DNA of 64,000 nucleotides from Miltoncostaea sp963770865 (lineage in GTDB: Bacteria > Actinomycetota > Thermoleophilia > Miltoncostaeales > Miltoncostaeaceae), in assembly GCA_963770865.1 (NCBI GenBank), contig CAVYRD010000001.1, positions 186,001 through 250,000 of the forward strand, read 5' to 3'. Below are positions 48,320 to 56,997 of the stretch, piece by piece; the first letter of the stretch is position 1, and every line of letters starts with the position of its first letter. Under the pieces are notes generated by a model, which searched no databases, was not told the origin of the DNA, and worked only from the letters and a program-made list of their open reading frames with translations. A program made the translations under genes and the position numbers.

Positions 48320-49283
48320 GTGTCCTGCCCACATGGGTTCCGAACGCGGCTGATCGGAGCCTGACCGCCGAGGGCGCTGTGGGGCCGCCGCTCGTTGTAG
48401 TGGCCGAGCCAGTATCGCAGCGCCCTCTGGCGGTGGCGGTGGGAGAGGTAGAGCATCCCGTAGCCCCACTCGCGCGCCATCGTCTGATGGAAGCGCTCCA
48501 CCTTGCCGTTGGTCTGGGGCCGGTAGGGGCGGGTCACCAGGTGGCGCACGCGCCGCTCGGCCAGCAGATCGGCCAGGGACCGGTTGCGGGTGTAGGCCCA
48601 GGCGCCGTCGGTCATGAGCCGGCGCGCCCGGATCCCGCGCCGGGCGAACCAGGCCAGGGCGCGCGCGGTGAAGGCGGTCACGGTGTCGGCGCGCTCGTCG
48701 TCGTGCAGCTCGACGTAGGCCAGGCGCGAGTGGTCATCGACGATCGCGTGGGCGTACTGGTAGCCCCAGCGGGCGGCCTTCTCGGCGCCGGTGCGATCGC
48801 GCACCCCCGTCAGGGCGTGGCCGGGACGCGCGAAGCGCGCGTAGCGCTTGGTGTCCATGTGCAGCAGATCGCCCGGGCAGGGCCACTCGTAGCGGCGCAC
48901 GGGCTCGCGCGCGGCGCGCGCGGGCCGCGAGTGGCCGTGGCGGGCGAGCACCTTCCAGACGCTCGAGTGGGCCATGCCGAGCTCGCCGCGCGATCAGGCG
49001 CGGGCCCCAGCCGGTGCGTCGGCGCGCCAAGACGATGCGTGCCTGGACCAGCGGGCTCATCAGACGTGGTGAGCGGTGCGGGCGCGAGGAGCGATCGCAC
49101 AGGCAGGCCAGCCCCCGGCGCTCGTGCACCGAGGCGGCCCTCCAGCGCGCCACCCAGCTCGAAGGCCGTCAACACGCTGCACCTGAAGGCGGTGGCCGCC
49201 TCTCGGAAGCTGTGGCCCTCCTCGACGAAGAGCACCAGCTCGAGACGGCCGCGCTCCGTCAGCCTGGCGTTAGGGTGCTGCAT
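48316..49283 (-). CDS. IS481-family transposase, frame-broken
   Basis: About 322 aa from ATG 49283 (MQHPNARLTERGRLELVLFVEEG) with GGGAGG upstream. The N-terminal HTH breaks near 49165 and again near 48990; the catalytic core is intact. DDE residues lie in LLHMDTKRYARF, AIVDDHSRLAYVE and TNGKVERFHQTMAREWG, followed by YNERRPHSALGG, typical of IS481/IS3-like integrase cores. Its TAG stop is supplied by the CTAG at 48316-48319. Confidence 0.9.
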
Positions 49284-49380
49284 CCGGACCTCCCGGAGGT
49301 CGTAGGCGTCAGACACCCACAGCCTCTCGGGAGGCCCGGACTACGTCTCAGGCGTTCGGAACGTCTGTAGGCGGATCACC
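48320..49380. mobile_element. IS481-family insertion sequence with CTAG target duplication
   Basis: 1061 bp, flanked on both sides by CTAG (48316-48319 and 49381-49384). Terminal inverted repeats of 28 bp match at 21 positions, including an uninterrupted 11-bp core GTTCCGAACGC (left 48337-48347). IS481 is known to prefer and duplicate CTAG. The insertion keeps the stop codon of the CBS-DUF1918 gene because TAG is part of the target. The element carries only the transposase. Confidence 0.88.
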
Positions 49381-49435
49381 TAGGCCCGACGGGCCGGCGG
49401 CGGCCGTCCAGGGCCGCCTCCGGCCCAGGAGGTTC

Positions 49436-50080
49436 CTACTCCTCGTCCTCCGTGAGCAGGCCGGCGTGGAGGGCCGTGCGGACGAGTCCCGCCCGCGTGG
49501 AGACGCGCAGCTTGGTCATCACGTGGGCGCGGTGGCTCTCGACCGTGCGCACGCTCACCACCAGGCGCTCCGCGATCTCCTGGTTGGTGTGGCCGAGGGC
49601 CAGCAGGCGCAGCACCTCGCGCTCGCGGGAGGTCAGCTCGTCGAGGGGGCCGTTTCGCTCGGCGGGGGCGGCCAGGGCGGCGCCCAGCGACGGGTGGACG
49701 TAGCGCTCGCCCGCGGCGACCGAGCGGATCGCGCGGATCAGGTCCTCGTCGGCGGCGGCCTTCAGCAGGTAGCCGTCGGCACCGGCGTCGAAGGCGCGGC
49801 GCACGTCGTTGGCCTGGTCGTGCATCGAGAGGATCAGGACGCGGGTGCCGGGCGAGCGTTCCTTGATGCGCGCCGCGCCCTCGAGGCCGCCCATCCCGGG
49901 CATCTCGATGTCGATGACGACCACGTCCGGGTCGATGCGCGGCAGGGCGCGCAGCGCCGCCTCGGCCGAGTCGGCCTCGCCGACCGGCTCGAAGCCCTCC
50001 TCGCGCTCGAGGAGCAGGCGCACGCCGGAGCGCAGCACGGCGTGGTCGTCCACGAGCATGATCTTGATCGGCTCGCTCAA
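49436..50080 (-). CDS. NarL/DevR-type response regulator
   Basis: 214 aa. Receiver domain with acidic pair at residues 11-12 (LVDDH), phosphoacceptor Asp57 (VVIDIEMPGMGG) and conserved Lys in GYLLKAAADED; then a LuxR-type HTH (LTSREREVLRLLALGHTNQEIAERLVVSVRTVESHRAHVMTKL). Its start overlaps the histidine kinase stop by 4 bp, so the pair is co-translated. It is probably the regulator of the surrounding stress genes, by analogy to DosR/DevR (inference). Confidence 0.94.
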   Translation of the reverse strand: MSEPIKIMLVDDHAVLRSGVRLLLEREEGFEPVGEADSAEAALRALPRIDPDVVVIDIEMPGMGGLEGAARIKERSPGTRVLILSMHDQANDVRRAFDAGADGYLLKAAADEDLIRAIRSVAAGERYVHPSLGAALAAPAERNGPLDELTSREREVLRLLALGHTNQEIAERLVVSVRTVESHRAHVMTKLRVSTRAGLVRTALHAGLLTEDEE

Positions 50081-52101
50081 CGGGGCATCTCCAGGTCGAC
50101 GACCACGGCGGTCCCGGCGCCGGGGGTGGATTCGATGCGCAGGCGCCCGCCGATCAGCTCGACGCGCTCGCGGATGCCGACCAGGCCGAGACGGGAGGTC
50201 GGCGCCTCCGGGTCGAAGCCGGCGCCGTCGTCCTCCACGACGATGCGCAGCCGCGAGCCGCTGGCCGCGGCCACGACGCTCGCGTTCTGAGCCCCGCTGT
50301 GACGGTGGATGTTGGTCAGCGCCTCCTGCACGGTCCGGAAGACTACGGTCTGGACGTCCTCGGGGAGCTCCTCGTCCAGCCCGCGCAGGTCCACCTCGAC
50401 GGCGATGCCCTCGGCCCGCAGGCGCTCGGCCTGCTCCTCCAGCGACGCCGCCAGTCCCCGCTCGAGCAGCCGGGCGGGCCGCAGCCGGATCGCCAGCTCG
50501 CGCAGGCTGCGGGCGGCGTCGCCGACGGAGGCGCGCAGGTCCTCCACCCGGTGGCGCGCCTCGGCCGTGCTCACCTCGTCCTCCAGCGTGCGCAGGTGCA
50601 CCGCCAGGGCGGTCAGCACCTGCCCCACCTCGTCGTGCAGCTCGCGGGCCACGCGGGCGCGCTCGGCCTCCTGCGCGGCGACCGCGCGGCGCAGGCCCTC
50701 GGCCGCCGCCTGGTCGCGGGCCGCGGCGGCCTCGCGCCGCGCCGCCTCGCGCATGCTCGTGCGCTCGGCCGCGATTGAGCGCGCGTTGGCCAGGGCGATC
50801 GACACCTGGCTGGAGAACGTCTCGAGCAGGCGCCGCGCCCCGGAGTCGAACGGCCGCCAGCCGATCGCCACCACGGCGCCGGCCAGCTCGCCGGACACCT
50901 CCAGGGCGCAGGCCACCACCACCGGCGCGCCGAGCGTCTCCCGCAGGCTGGCCTCCAGACGGTCCATGGCCATCGGCACCCGGATCCCCTCCAGCCCGAG
51001 GGCGTCCACCCCGTGCGCGTACTGGAACACCAGCCCGTCGCCGTCGCTCACGGCGAAGCCGACGGTGTCGGCACCGGTCAGGCGCCGGGCCCGGCGCGCC
51101 ACGAGCGGCAGCAGGGTCTCGATGTCGAGGGTGCCCAGCACCGCGCGGGCGATCTCCAGAACGCTCTCCAGCTCGCCGGCGCGGCGGCTCTCGGCCTCGA
51201 AGCGGCGCAGGTTGTCGACGGCGACGGCGGCCTGGGAGGCGAACGTCTGCGCGATCTGCTCGTCCTCGGCCGTGAACGGCCCACCGACCTTGTCGGTGAG
51301 GTAGAGGTTGCCGAAGGTCTCGCCGCGCAGCGTGACCGGCACGCCGAGGAACGAGGACATCGGCGGGTGGTTGGCCGGGAAGCCGACCGAGCGCGGGTCG
51401 TCGTCCATGCGCTCCAGGCGCAAGGGCCGAGAATCGCGGATCAGCGCGCCGAGCAGGCCGCGGCCGGTCGGCGGGTCGCCGATCGCCGCCCGCTCCTCGT
51501 CGCTCAGGCCGGCCGTGACGAACTCGGCGAGCCGGGTGTGCGTGGCGTCGAGCACCCCGAGCGCGGCATACCGCGCGCCCACCACCTCGCGGGCCGCCTG
51601 CACGATGCGCGTGAGCAGGCGGTCCAGGGCGAGCTCCTGCCCCAGCGAGAGGCCGGCGTCGACGAGGCTCGCCATGCGCGTGCGGGCGTCCTCCGCGCGC
51701 ACGCGGGCGCTCTGCAGGCCCAGGCGCGACCCGACCAGCTCCACCAGCACGGCGAGGGACGACGCCGCCTCCTCGGCGTCCACCGCCGCCGTCGGGTCGG
51801 TGCTGCCGACCAGCGTCGCGACGACCCCGGCCTCGACCTCCGTGGAGGCCGACACGAGCGGCCCGCCACCGCCGCCGATGCCCTCCAGCAGCGCCGCCCA
51901 GGGGACCGGGCCGTCCGACACCTGCGTCCCGGCGGCGTCCTCGGGCCAGGACGCGTGCACCACTCCGCCGGCCGGCCTGGTGACCACGACGGCCACCGCG
52001 TCGAGTCCGGCGATGCGCGCCGACAGCCTCATCAGGCCCTCATCGCGGTCCCACGAGTCGGCGCGCGAGGTGCCCCGCCGCTCGTCGCCAGTCGCCGCCA
52101 T
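50077..52101 (-). CDS. GAF-GAF sensor histidine kinase (DevS/DosS-like)
   Basis: 674 aa, soluble. Two GAF domains at about 155-300 and 305-440; the first contains HPPMSSFLGVPVTLRGETFGNLYLTDK, very close in pattern to the GAF of DevS/DosS, whose haem-ligating His I recall in this HPPM segment (His245 here). A coiled segment leads to HisKA_3 with phospho-His489 (ARVARELHDEVGQVL) and an HATPase (EALTNIHRHSGAQ; DDGAGFDPE; GLVGIRERVELIGGRLRI). It phosphorylates the adjoining NarL-type regulator, probably in response to redox or gas signals. Confidence 0.92.
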   Translation of the reverse strand: MAATGDERRGTSRADSWDRDEGLMRLSARIAGLDAVAVVVTRPAGGVVHASWPEDAAGTQVSDGPVPWAALLEGIGGGGGPLVSASTEVEAGVVATLVGSTDPTAAVDAEEAASSLAVLVELVGSRLGLQSARVRAEDARTRMASLVDAGLSLGQELALDRLLTRIVQAAREVVGARYAALGVLDATHTRLAEFVTAGLSDEERAAIGDPPTGRGLLGALIRDSRPLRLERMDDDPRSVGFPANHPPMSSFLGVPVTLRGETFGNLYLTDKVGGPFTAEDEQIAQTFASQAAVAVDNLRRFEAESRRAGELESVLEIARAVLGTLDIETLLPLVARRARRLTGADTVGFAVSDGDGLVFQYAHGVDALGLEGIRVPMAMDRLEASLRETLGAPVVVACALEVSGELAGAVVAIGWRPFDSGARRLLETFSSQVSIALANARSIAAERTSMREAARREAAAARDQAAAEGLRRAVAAQEAERARVARELHDEVGQVLTALAVHLRTLEDEVSTAEARHRVEDLRASVGDAARSLRELAIRLRPARLLERGLAASLEEQAERLRAEGIAVEVDLRGLDEELPEDVQTVVFRTVQEALTNIHRHSGAQNASVVAAASGSRLRIVVEDDGAGFDPEAPTSRLGLVGIRERVELIGGRLRIESTPGAGTAVVVDLEMPR

Positions 52102-52149
52102 GGGCGGAGGCTGCGCGGGCGAGAACCCGTTGTCAAGTGAGGATCGCCC

Positions 52150-52626
52150 CTAGAGGGGCGCCTGGAGCACGACCGGGCGCGTCTCCTGCTCGGCCGCGGG
52201 CGGCGCCGGGAGCCGCACCACGAGCACCGGGCAGGGCGCGTGCTCGACCAGATGGTGCACGAAGCCGCCCGGCCGGATGCCCGCCATCCGGCCCGATCCG
52301 GAGCCCACGACGAGCAGGTCCGCGCCCGCGCCCTCGGCCCACGCGCACACCGCCGGCCCGCGCACGCCCTGCAGGAAGACCGGCACCGCCTGGGGCACGT
52401 CGCGGGCGCGGCGGCGCAGCCATGCGCGGGCCCCGGCGTTCAGGTCGGTGCGCCGGAAGACGCTCACGCTGTCGATCGTCTGGACCTCCAGCGGGAACGG
52501 CCCCACGTGCACCAGGCTCAGCTTCCCCTGCGACGCCCGCCAGAGCCCCACGGCCGCCTCGAGCGCCCGGGCGCCCGCCGGGGAGTCGTCGATGCAGCAG
52601 CCGATGTGGGCGTAGGACGGGCTCAC
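52150..52626 (-). CDS. Universal stress protein (UspA family)
   Basis: 158 aa from GTG 52626, three bases after the stop of a 30-codon membrane peptide gene. It begins YAHIGCCIDDSPAGARALEAAVGLW and ends GGFVHHLVEHAPCPVLVVRLP; GADLLVVGSGSGRMAG precedes. It is the third member of this Usp set and is located just upstream of the histidine kinase operon on the same strand (48-bp gap), so kinase, regulator and Usp may be co-transcribed. Confidence 0.9.
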   Translation of the reverse strand: MSPSYAHIGCCIDDSPAGARALEAAVGLWRASQGKLSLVHVGPFPLEVQTIDSVSVFRRTDLNAGARAWLRRRARDVPQAVPVFLQGVRGPAVCAWAEGAGADLLVVGSGSGRMAGIRPGGFVHHLVEHAPCPVLVVRLPAPPAAEQETRPVVLQAPL

Positions 52627-52629
52627 CGA

Positions 52630-52722
52630 CTAGGCGTCGTCCTTCAGGATCATGGCGGTGACGATGACCGACCCGATCGCGAGCACGGCCCAGATGCCGT
52701 ACAGGAAGACGATTCCCACCAC
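52630..52722 (-). CDS. 30-residue transmembrane microprotein coupled to UspA
   Basis: GTG 52722 (or 52719) opens a 30-codon frame encoding one hydrophobic helix (VFLYGIWAVLAIGSVIVTAM) and a charged end (ILKDDA). A GAGGGGTGGG stretch just upstream could serve as ribosome site, and the TAG stop lies 3 nt before the uspA GTG, the spacing expected for translational coupling. It is too short for normal gene calling. Similar single-helix peptides often stabilise or regulate membrane complexes, but I recognise no family. Confidence 0.6.
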   Translation of the reverse strand: MVGIVFLYGIWAVLAIGSVIVTAMILKDDA

Positions 52723-52744
52723 GTTCCCACCCCTCGTCTGTCGT

Positions 52745-52763
52745 GTGACCCTGTCCCGGTCAC
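52745..52763. promoter_or_regulatory. Inverted repeat upstream of microprotein-uspA
   Basis: GTGACC-N7-GGTCAC, a perfect 6-bp-arm inverted repeat 23 bp before the microprotein start. Its position suits an operator for the uspA/kinase transcript or for the divergent NRAMP gene. The binding factor is unknown. Confidence 0.4.
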
Positions 52764-52931
52764 GCTAGGAGGGGCGCGCGCGGCCGCCATGAGCGCCGCC
52801 CCGCATCCACACCGCGGATTTCCCGCACGGGCGCCGGCGCCGCGCCCCGGGGTTACGATCCGGCCGTCTTCGGACCGCCGCCCACAGCCCCACGCCCCGA
52901 CCCCGCGCCCGGGGCCCGGCGGACGCCGCCC

Positions 52932-54210
52932 GTGGGGCGCGCGGCGGCCCACCGGCTGCACCGCATCCGCCGCCGCCGGCGGCGCGCGGGGGCGACGATC
53001 GGGATCCTCGCCGTGCTCGGCCCCGGGCTGCTCGCGGGCCTGTCGGACGACGACCCCGCGGGGATCACGACCTACTCGATCCTCGGCGCGGACCACGGCT
53101 ACCGCCTGCTGTGGGTGCTCGTGCTCTCGACCATCGCGCTCATCGCCTTCCACGAGCTGGCCGCCCGCACCGGCGTGGTCACCGGCAAGGGCCTCATCCT
53201 GCTGGTGCGCGAGAGCTACGGGGGGCGCGCGGCCGCCGTCGCCGTGGGGGCGCTGCTCGTCGCCAACGTCGGCACGCTCTGCGCCGAGCTGGCGGGCGTC
53301 GCCATCGGCGCCGACCTGCTGACGGGCGCGGGGCGCCCGGCGTCCGTGGGACTCGCCGTCGTCGTGATCTCGGGCCTGGTGCTGGGGAGCAGCTTCCACC
53401 GCGTCGAGCACATCCTGCTGGCGCTCAGCCTGGTGTTCGTGGCGTACGTCGCGGCAGGCATCCTGGCCGGCCCCGACTGGGGCGCCGCCGCCCGCGGGCT
53501 GGTGGAGCCCCGGATGCCGGCCTCCCGCGACGCCGTGCTGATCGCGGTGGCGACCCTCGGGACCACGCTTGCGCCCTGGGGGCTCGCCTTCATGCAGAGC
53601 TACGCCGTCAACAAGCACCTGCACGTCGGCGACCTGCGCTACGAGCGCGTGGACGTGATCACCGGCGCCGTCCTGACCGGGGTGATCGGCTTCTTCGTGG
53701 TCATCGCCTGCGCGGCGACGCTGCACCCGGCGGGCCTCGCGATCTCCGACGGCGCAGACGCCGCACGCGGCCTCGAACCGCTCGCGGGATCGTCGGCGGC
53801 GACGCTCTTCGGGCTCGGCATCCTCGGAGCGGCGCTGCTGGCGACGGCCGTGGTGCCGCTGTCCACGGCCTACTCGGTCTGCGAGGCCGCCGGGCATCCG
53901 GCGGGGCTCGACCAGCGGCCGTCCGAGGCGCCCCTCTTCTACGGAGCGTTCCTCGGCGCGATGGCGATCGCCGCGGGCGTCGTCCTCGTCCCGGGCGGTG
54001 CCGCTGGTGCCGGTCCTCTACCTCACGCAGGTGCTGAACGCGGTGCTGCTGCTCGCGATCCTGCCCTTCATGGTGCGCCTGGGGCGCGACGAGAGGGTGA
54101 TGGGCGACCTGCGCCTCAGCCGGGCCGAGTCCACGAGCCAAGTGGCGATGATCGTCGCCATCGCCGCGGCCTGCGCCCTCCTCCTGTCGCTCAGCCTCGG
54201 CCTTGGCTGA
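52932..54210 (+). CDS. NRAMP-family metal transporter, divergent motif, frame-broken
   Basis: About 425 aa from GTG 52932 with roughly eleven helices. TM1 has GPGLLAGLSDDDPAGITTYS, where canonical NRAMP has DPGN; the TM6 MPH region reads TLAPWGLAFMQSYAVNK. So both parts of the usual Mn/Fe site are altered. A break near 53998 separates the last 70 residues (VPLVPVLYLTQVLNAVLLLAIL). It may carry another cation (Mg2+ in NRAMP-related transporters) or be a non-classical member. A basic N-terminus (HRIRRRRRRAG) lies in the cytoplasm. Confidence 0.82.
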
Positions 54211-54215
54211 GGGGG

Positions 54216-54353
54216 ATGCCTCCGGAACAGGGGAACAACCTGGGCGCCCCGGAGGAGGTCGCGACGCTCGTGCTGCTGCTCGCGTCCCCGCTCACCGGCG
54301 ACGTGACCGGCCCGGTCTACGTCACCGACGGCCGGCTGCTGAGGACGCTGTGA
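54216..54353 (+). pseudogene. C-terminal fragment of an SDR
   Basis: 45 codons from ATG 54216: APEEVATLVLLLASPLTGDVTGPVYVTDGRLLRTL is the final strand-helix-strand of a classical SDR. No Rossmann loop or catalytic Tyr precedes it; the NRAMP gene ends 6 bp before. It is a deletion remnant rather than a complete gene, although it could still be translated. Confidence 0.6.
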
Positions 54354-54457
54354 GCCGGTTCGGTAGTCATCCGCAGCAGGCTCCGCGCGATCCCCGTGTT
54401 CGCGGCGGGCGCAGGGCGGGAGGCTTCGGCCCGACCCACACCCGAGGGAGGCCCACC

Positions 54458-54745
54458 ATGGCCGTGATGCTGCTGGCCCACTACGAGATCGAGGACCTCG
54501 ACCGGTTCCTGGAGGTGTTCGACGGCTTCGCGGCGCAGCGCCGCGCCGCCGGTGCCCTGACCGCCGGGCTCGCCCGGTCGCTCGACGACCCGGGGACGGT
54601 GGTCGCGACGATCGGGTTCCCCACCCGCGAGCAGGCCGCCGCGTTCGCGGCGAGCCCCGAGCGCGCCGAGGCCCTGCGCGCCGCGGGGGTTGTGGTGAGC
54701 CACGACGAGCTGCTGGGGGAGGTCCGGCCCGCGGCGCCCGACTGA
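54458..54745 (+). CDS. Small dimeric alpha/beta-barrel protein (ABM-like)
   Basis: 95 aa from ATG 54458 with GAGGGAG upstream. MLLAHYEIEDLDRFLEVFDGFAAQRRAAGA, then ARSLDDPGTVVATIGFPTREQAAAFAASPE: the beta-alpha-beta-beta layout of the antibiotic-biosynthesis monooxygenase-like ferredoxin fold. It resembles the protein at 61720-61992 in pattern (EDLDRFLEVF against EDYDRFMEVF). Function unknown. Confidence 0.7.
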   Translation: MAVMLLAHYEIEDLDRFLEVFDGFAAQRRAAGALTAGLARSLDDPGTVVATIGFPTREQAAAFAASPERAEALRAAGVVVSHDELLGEVRPAAPD

Positions 54746-54783
54746 CCTGGCACGCGGGCCCCGCGAGCGGGTAGCGTCGCGGC

Positions 54784-55641
54784 ATGTCCGTGCGCCGCGC
54801 GCTCCTGCTCGTCTGCCTCGCCGCGGTGGCGGCCCTTGCCGGCGCGTCGGCGGCGGCGGCTGGGCCCGACCTGTCGTCGGCGGTCGCGATGGGCGACTCC
54901 TACGCCTCCGGCGAGGGCGCCGGGCCACCCTTCGACCCGGGCACCAACGTCCCGCGGAACCGCTGCCACCGTAGCCCGCTCGCGTGGCCGAGGCTGCTCG
55001 GCGTGCCGGCCGGGCGCCAGGTCGCGTGCTCGGGCGCGACGATCGCGAACCTCACGACGGGGTCGGCCGCGCTCGCGCCCGACGACGTCGGCCAGCTCAG
55101 CCGGCTGGCCGGCCTGCCCGGCGCGACCCACGTCCTCGTCACCCTGGGCGGCAACGACGTCGGCTTCGCCGACCTGGTGGCGCGGTGCGTCATCGCGTCG
55201 TGCGTCGCCGCGGCGCAGGCGCGGACCGCCGCGCTGCCGTCGCTCGGCGCGAGCCTGACCGCCGCCTACCGGGCGATCGCCGCCACGGCGCCGGGCGCCC
55301 GGGTGATCGTCGTGGACTACCCCGAGATCATCCCGAGCACCCCGCCCAAGGGTCTGCGCTGCCTCTGGCTCGCGGACCGCGAGGTGCCGGCCCTCCTCGC
55401 CTTCCTGCGCGGGCTCGACGCGACGATCGCGTCCGCCGCGCAGGCGGCCGGGGTCGAGCACGTCGCCACGGGCGACCCCTTCGACGGGCACGAGCTCTGC
55501 ACGTCGAGCTCGTGGGTGTTCCCGATCGTCTTCAGCCTGTCCAACACGCAGCAGGCCCACCCGCGGCCGGCGGGCCAGGCCGCCCTGGCCGCGAGGGTAA
55601 GCGCCTACCTCGACGCGAACCCGGTCCCGCCGGCGCCCTGA
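54784..55641 (+). CDS. Secreted SGNH/GDSL hydrolase
   Basis: 285 aa with a Sec signal peptide (LLLVCLAAVAALAGASAAAAG). Block I VAMGDSYASGEGAG holds the nucleophile Ser, block III LGGNDVGF the oxyanion Asn, and block V HPRPAGQAAL the catalytic His. Six mature cysteines (for example NRCHRS, VACSG, ARCVIASCVAA) suggest the three disulfides of Streptomyces-type lipases. It is an extracellular esterase or lipase. The stop abuts the convergent OsmC gene. Confidence 0.92.
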   Translation: MSVRRALLLVCLAAVAALAGASAAAAGPDLSSAVAMGDSYASGEGAGPPFDPGTNVPRNRCHRSPLAWPRLLGVPAGRQVACSGATIANLTTGSAALAPDDVGQLSRLAGLPGATHVLVTLGGNDVGFADLVARCVIASCVAAAQARTAALPSLGASLTAAYRAIAATAPGARVIVVDYPEIIPSTPPKGLRCLWLADREVPALLAFLRGLDATIASAAQAAGVEHVATGDPFDGHELCTSSSWVFPIVFSLSNTQQAHPRPAGQAALAARVSAYLDANPVPPAP

Positions 55642-56142
55642 TCAGGCCCCGGCGGGCGCCGCCTCGCGCTCGGCCACGAAGTCGAGCTCCGTCGTGATGT
55701 CGATCGCCGCCGCGACGGAGCGCGCGTTGGGGCAGGCGGCCGCGTGGCAGGCGTTCGCCCGCTCGGCCGCGGCGCGCTTGTCCTCGGGCGCGCGCAGCGT
55801 GTAGCGCACCGCGATCGAGCGCAGACGCAGGACGCCGTCCGGATCGACCACGACCTCGCCGACCGCGTCCGCCGTCAGCCGGTCGCCCGTGCTGTCGATG
55901 CCGCGCGCCTTCAGCGCGCCGCCGAAGGTCCCGATGAGGCACCCCCCGACCGAGGCGACGAGGTAGTCGAGCGTCCCCGGGTGCTCGGGCACCGTGCCCG
56001 GCGCGAAGCCGTAGTGCTCGCCCTGCCAGCCCGGCGTCCCGAAGGTGACCTCGTCGCCGGTCATCTCGAGGACGGCCTTGCGCACGGGCGGCCGCTCGCG
56101 GGTGAGGTGAACGCGCACATCGTGGGTGGTCTCGTCGGCCAT
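55642..56142 (-). CDS. OsmC-like family protein
   Basis: 166 aa from ATG 56142, chosen for GGAGGAC 7 bp upstream. GTLDYLVASVGGCLIGTF carries the first OsmC cysteine and NACHAAACPNARSV the second. Compared with the OsmC at 35388 it belongs to the broader YhfA-like branch. The role is thiol peroxidase or another redox function. It is near a 1-Cys peroxiredoxin and persulfide enzyme on the same strand. Confidence 0.85.
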   Translation of the reverse strand: MADETTHDVRVHLTRERPPVRKAVLEMTGDEVTFGTPGWQGEHYGFAPGTVPEHPGTLDYLVASVGGCLIGTFGGALKARGIDSTGDRLTADAVGEVVVDPDGVLRLRSIAVRYTLRAPEDKRAAAERANACHAAACPNARSVAAAIDITTELDFVAEREAAPAGA

Positions 56143-56251
56143 CGGGCGTCCTCCGGGGGTCGTCATCGCGTAGGGGGAATCTACGTCAGCGGCCCGCCCT
56201 GCGGCCCCGCGCGCGGCGCCCCGGACCGGGGCGCCGCGGGGGCCGGGTGGA

Positions 56252-56911
56252 TCAGGTGGGCTGGGACACGATCCGGATGTAGGGCTTGGGCTCCTTCCAG
56301 CCCTCCGGCCAGATCTCCTTGGCCTGGTCGTTCGACACCGAGCCGGCGATGATCACGTCGTCGCCCTGCTGCCACTGCGCCGGCGTCGCGACCTTGTGCT
56401 TGGCCGTCAGCTGAAGCGAGTCGATGACGCGCAGCACCTCGTCGAAGTTGCGGCCCGTGGTCATCGGGTACACGAGGATCAGCTTGATCTTCTTGTCCGG
56501 GCCGATGACGAACACGTTGCGCACGGTCTGGTTGTCGGCGGCCGTGCGCGCGAGGGCGTCGCCCTCGACCTCGGGCGCGAGCATCCCGTAGAGCTTCGAC
56601 ACCCGGAAGTCGGCGTCGGAGATGATCGGGTAGTTGGGGGCCGTGCCCTGGGTCTCCTCGATGTCCCTCGCCCAATCCGTGTGGCGGTCGGTCGGGTCCA
56701 CGGACAGGCCGATGACCTTCACGCCGCGCTTGGCGAACTCGGGCTGGATTCGGGCCATGTAGCCGAGCTCGGTCGTGCAGACCGGGGTGAAGTCCTTCGG
56801 GTGCGAGAACAGCACGGCCCACGAGTCGCCGATCCACTCGTGGAAGTTGATCGGGCCCTCGGTGGAGTCCGCGGTGAAGTCGGGCGCGATCTCGTTGAGC
56901 TGCAGTGCCAT
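56252..56911 (-). CDS. 1-Cys peroxiredoxin (Prx6 type)
   Basis: 219 aa from ATG 56911 (MALQLNEIAPDFTADSTEG). The active site FSHPKDFTPVCTTELG contains the peroxidatic Cys; the long C-terminal domain (YPMTTGRNFDEVLRVIDSLQ; VATPAQWQQGDDVI) is diagnostic of the Prx6 subfamily. It reduces H2O2 and lipid peroxides. It lies between OsmC and a rhodanese-MBL protein, pointing to a thiol/peroxide stress group. Confidence 0.95.
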   Translation of the reverse strand: MALQLNEIAPDFTADSTEGPINFHEWIGDSWAVLFSHPKDFTPVCTTELGYMARIQPEFAKRGVKVIGLSVDPTDRHTDWARDIEETQGTAPNYPIISDADFRVSKLYGMLAPEVEGDALARTAADNQTVRNVFVIGPDKKIKLILVYPMTTGRNFDEVLRVIDSLQLTAKHKVATPAQWQQGDDVIIAGSVSNDQAKEIWPEGWKEPKPYIRIVSQPT

Positions 56912-56997
56912 GCCTCTTCTCTCCTCTGGGTCGTGCGCAGGGATCACATACCGGACAAATCTAGCGGGTTTCGGGCAAATGCGGCCCCGGCGAGGGG

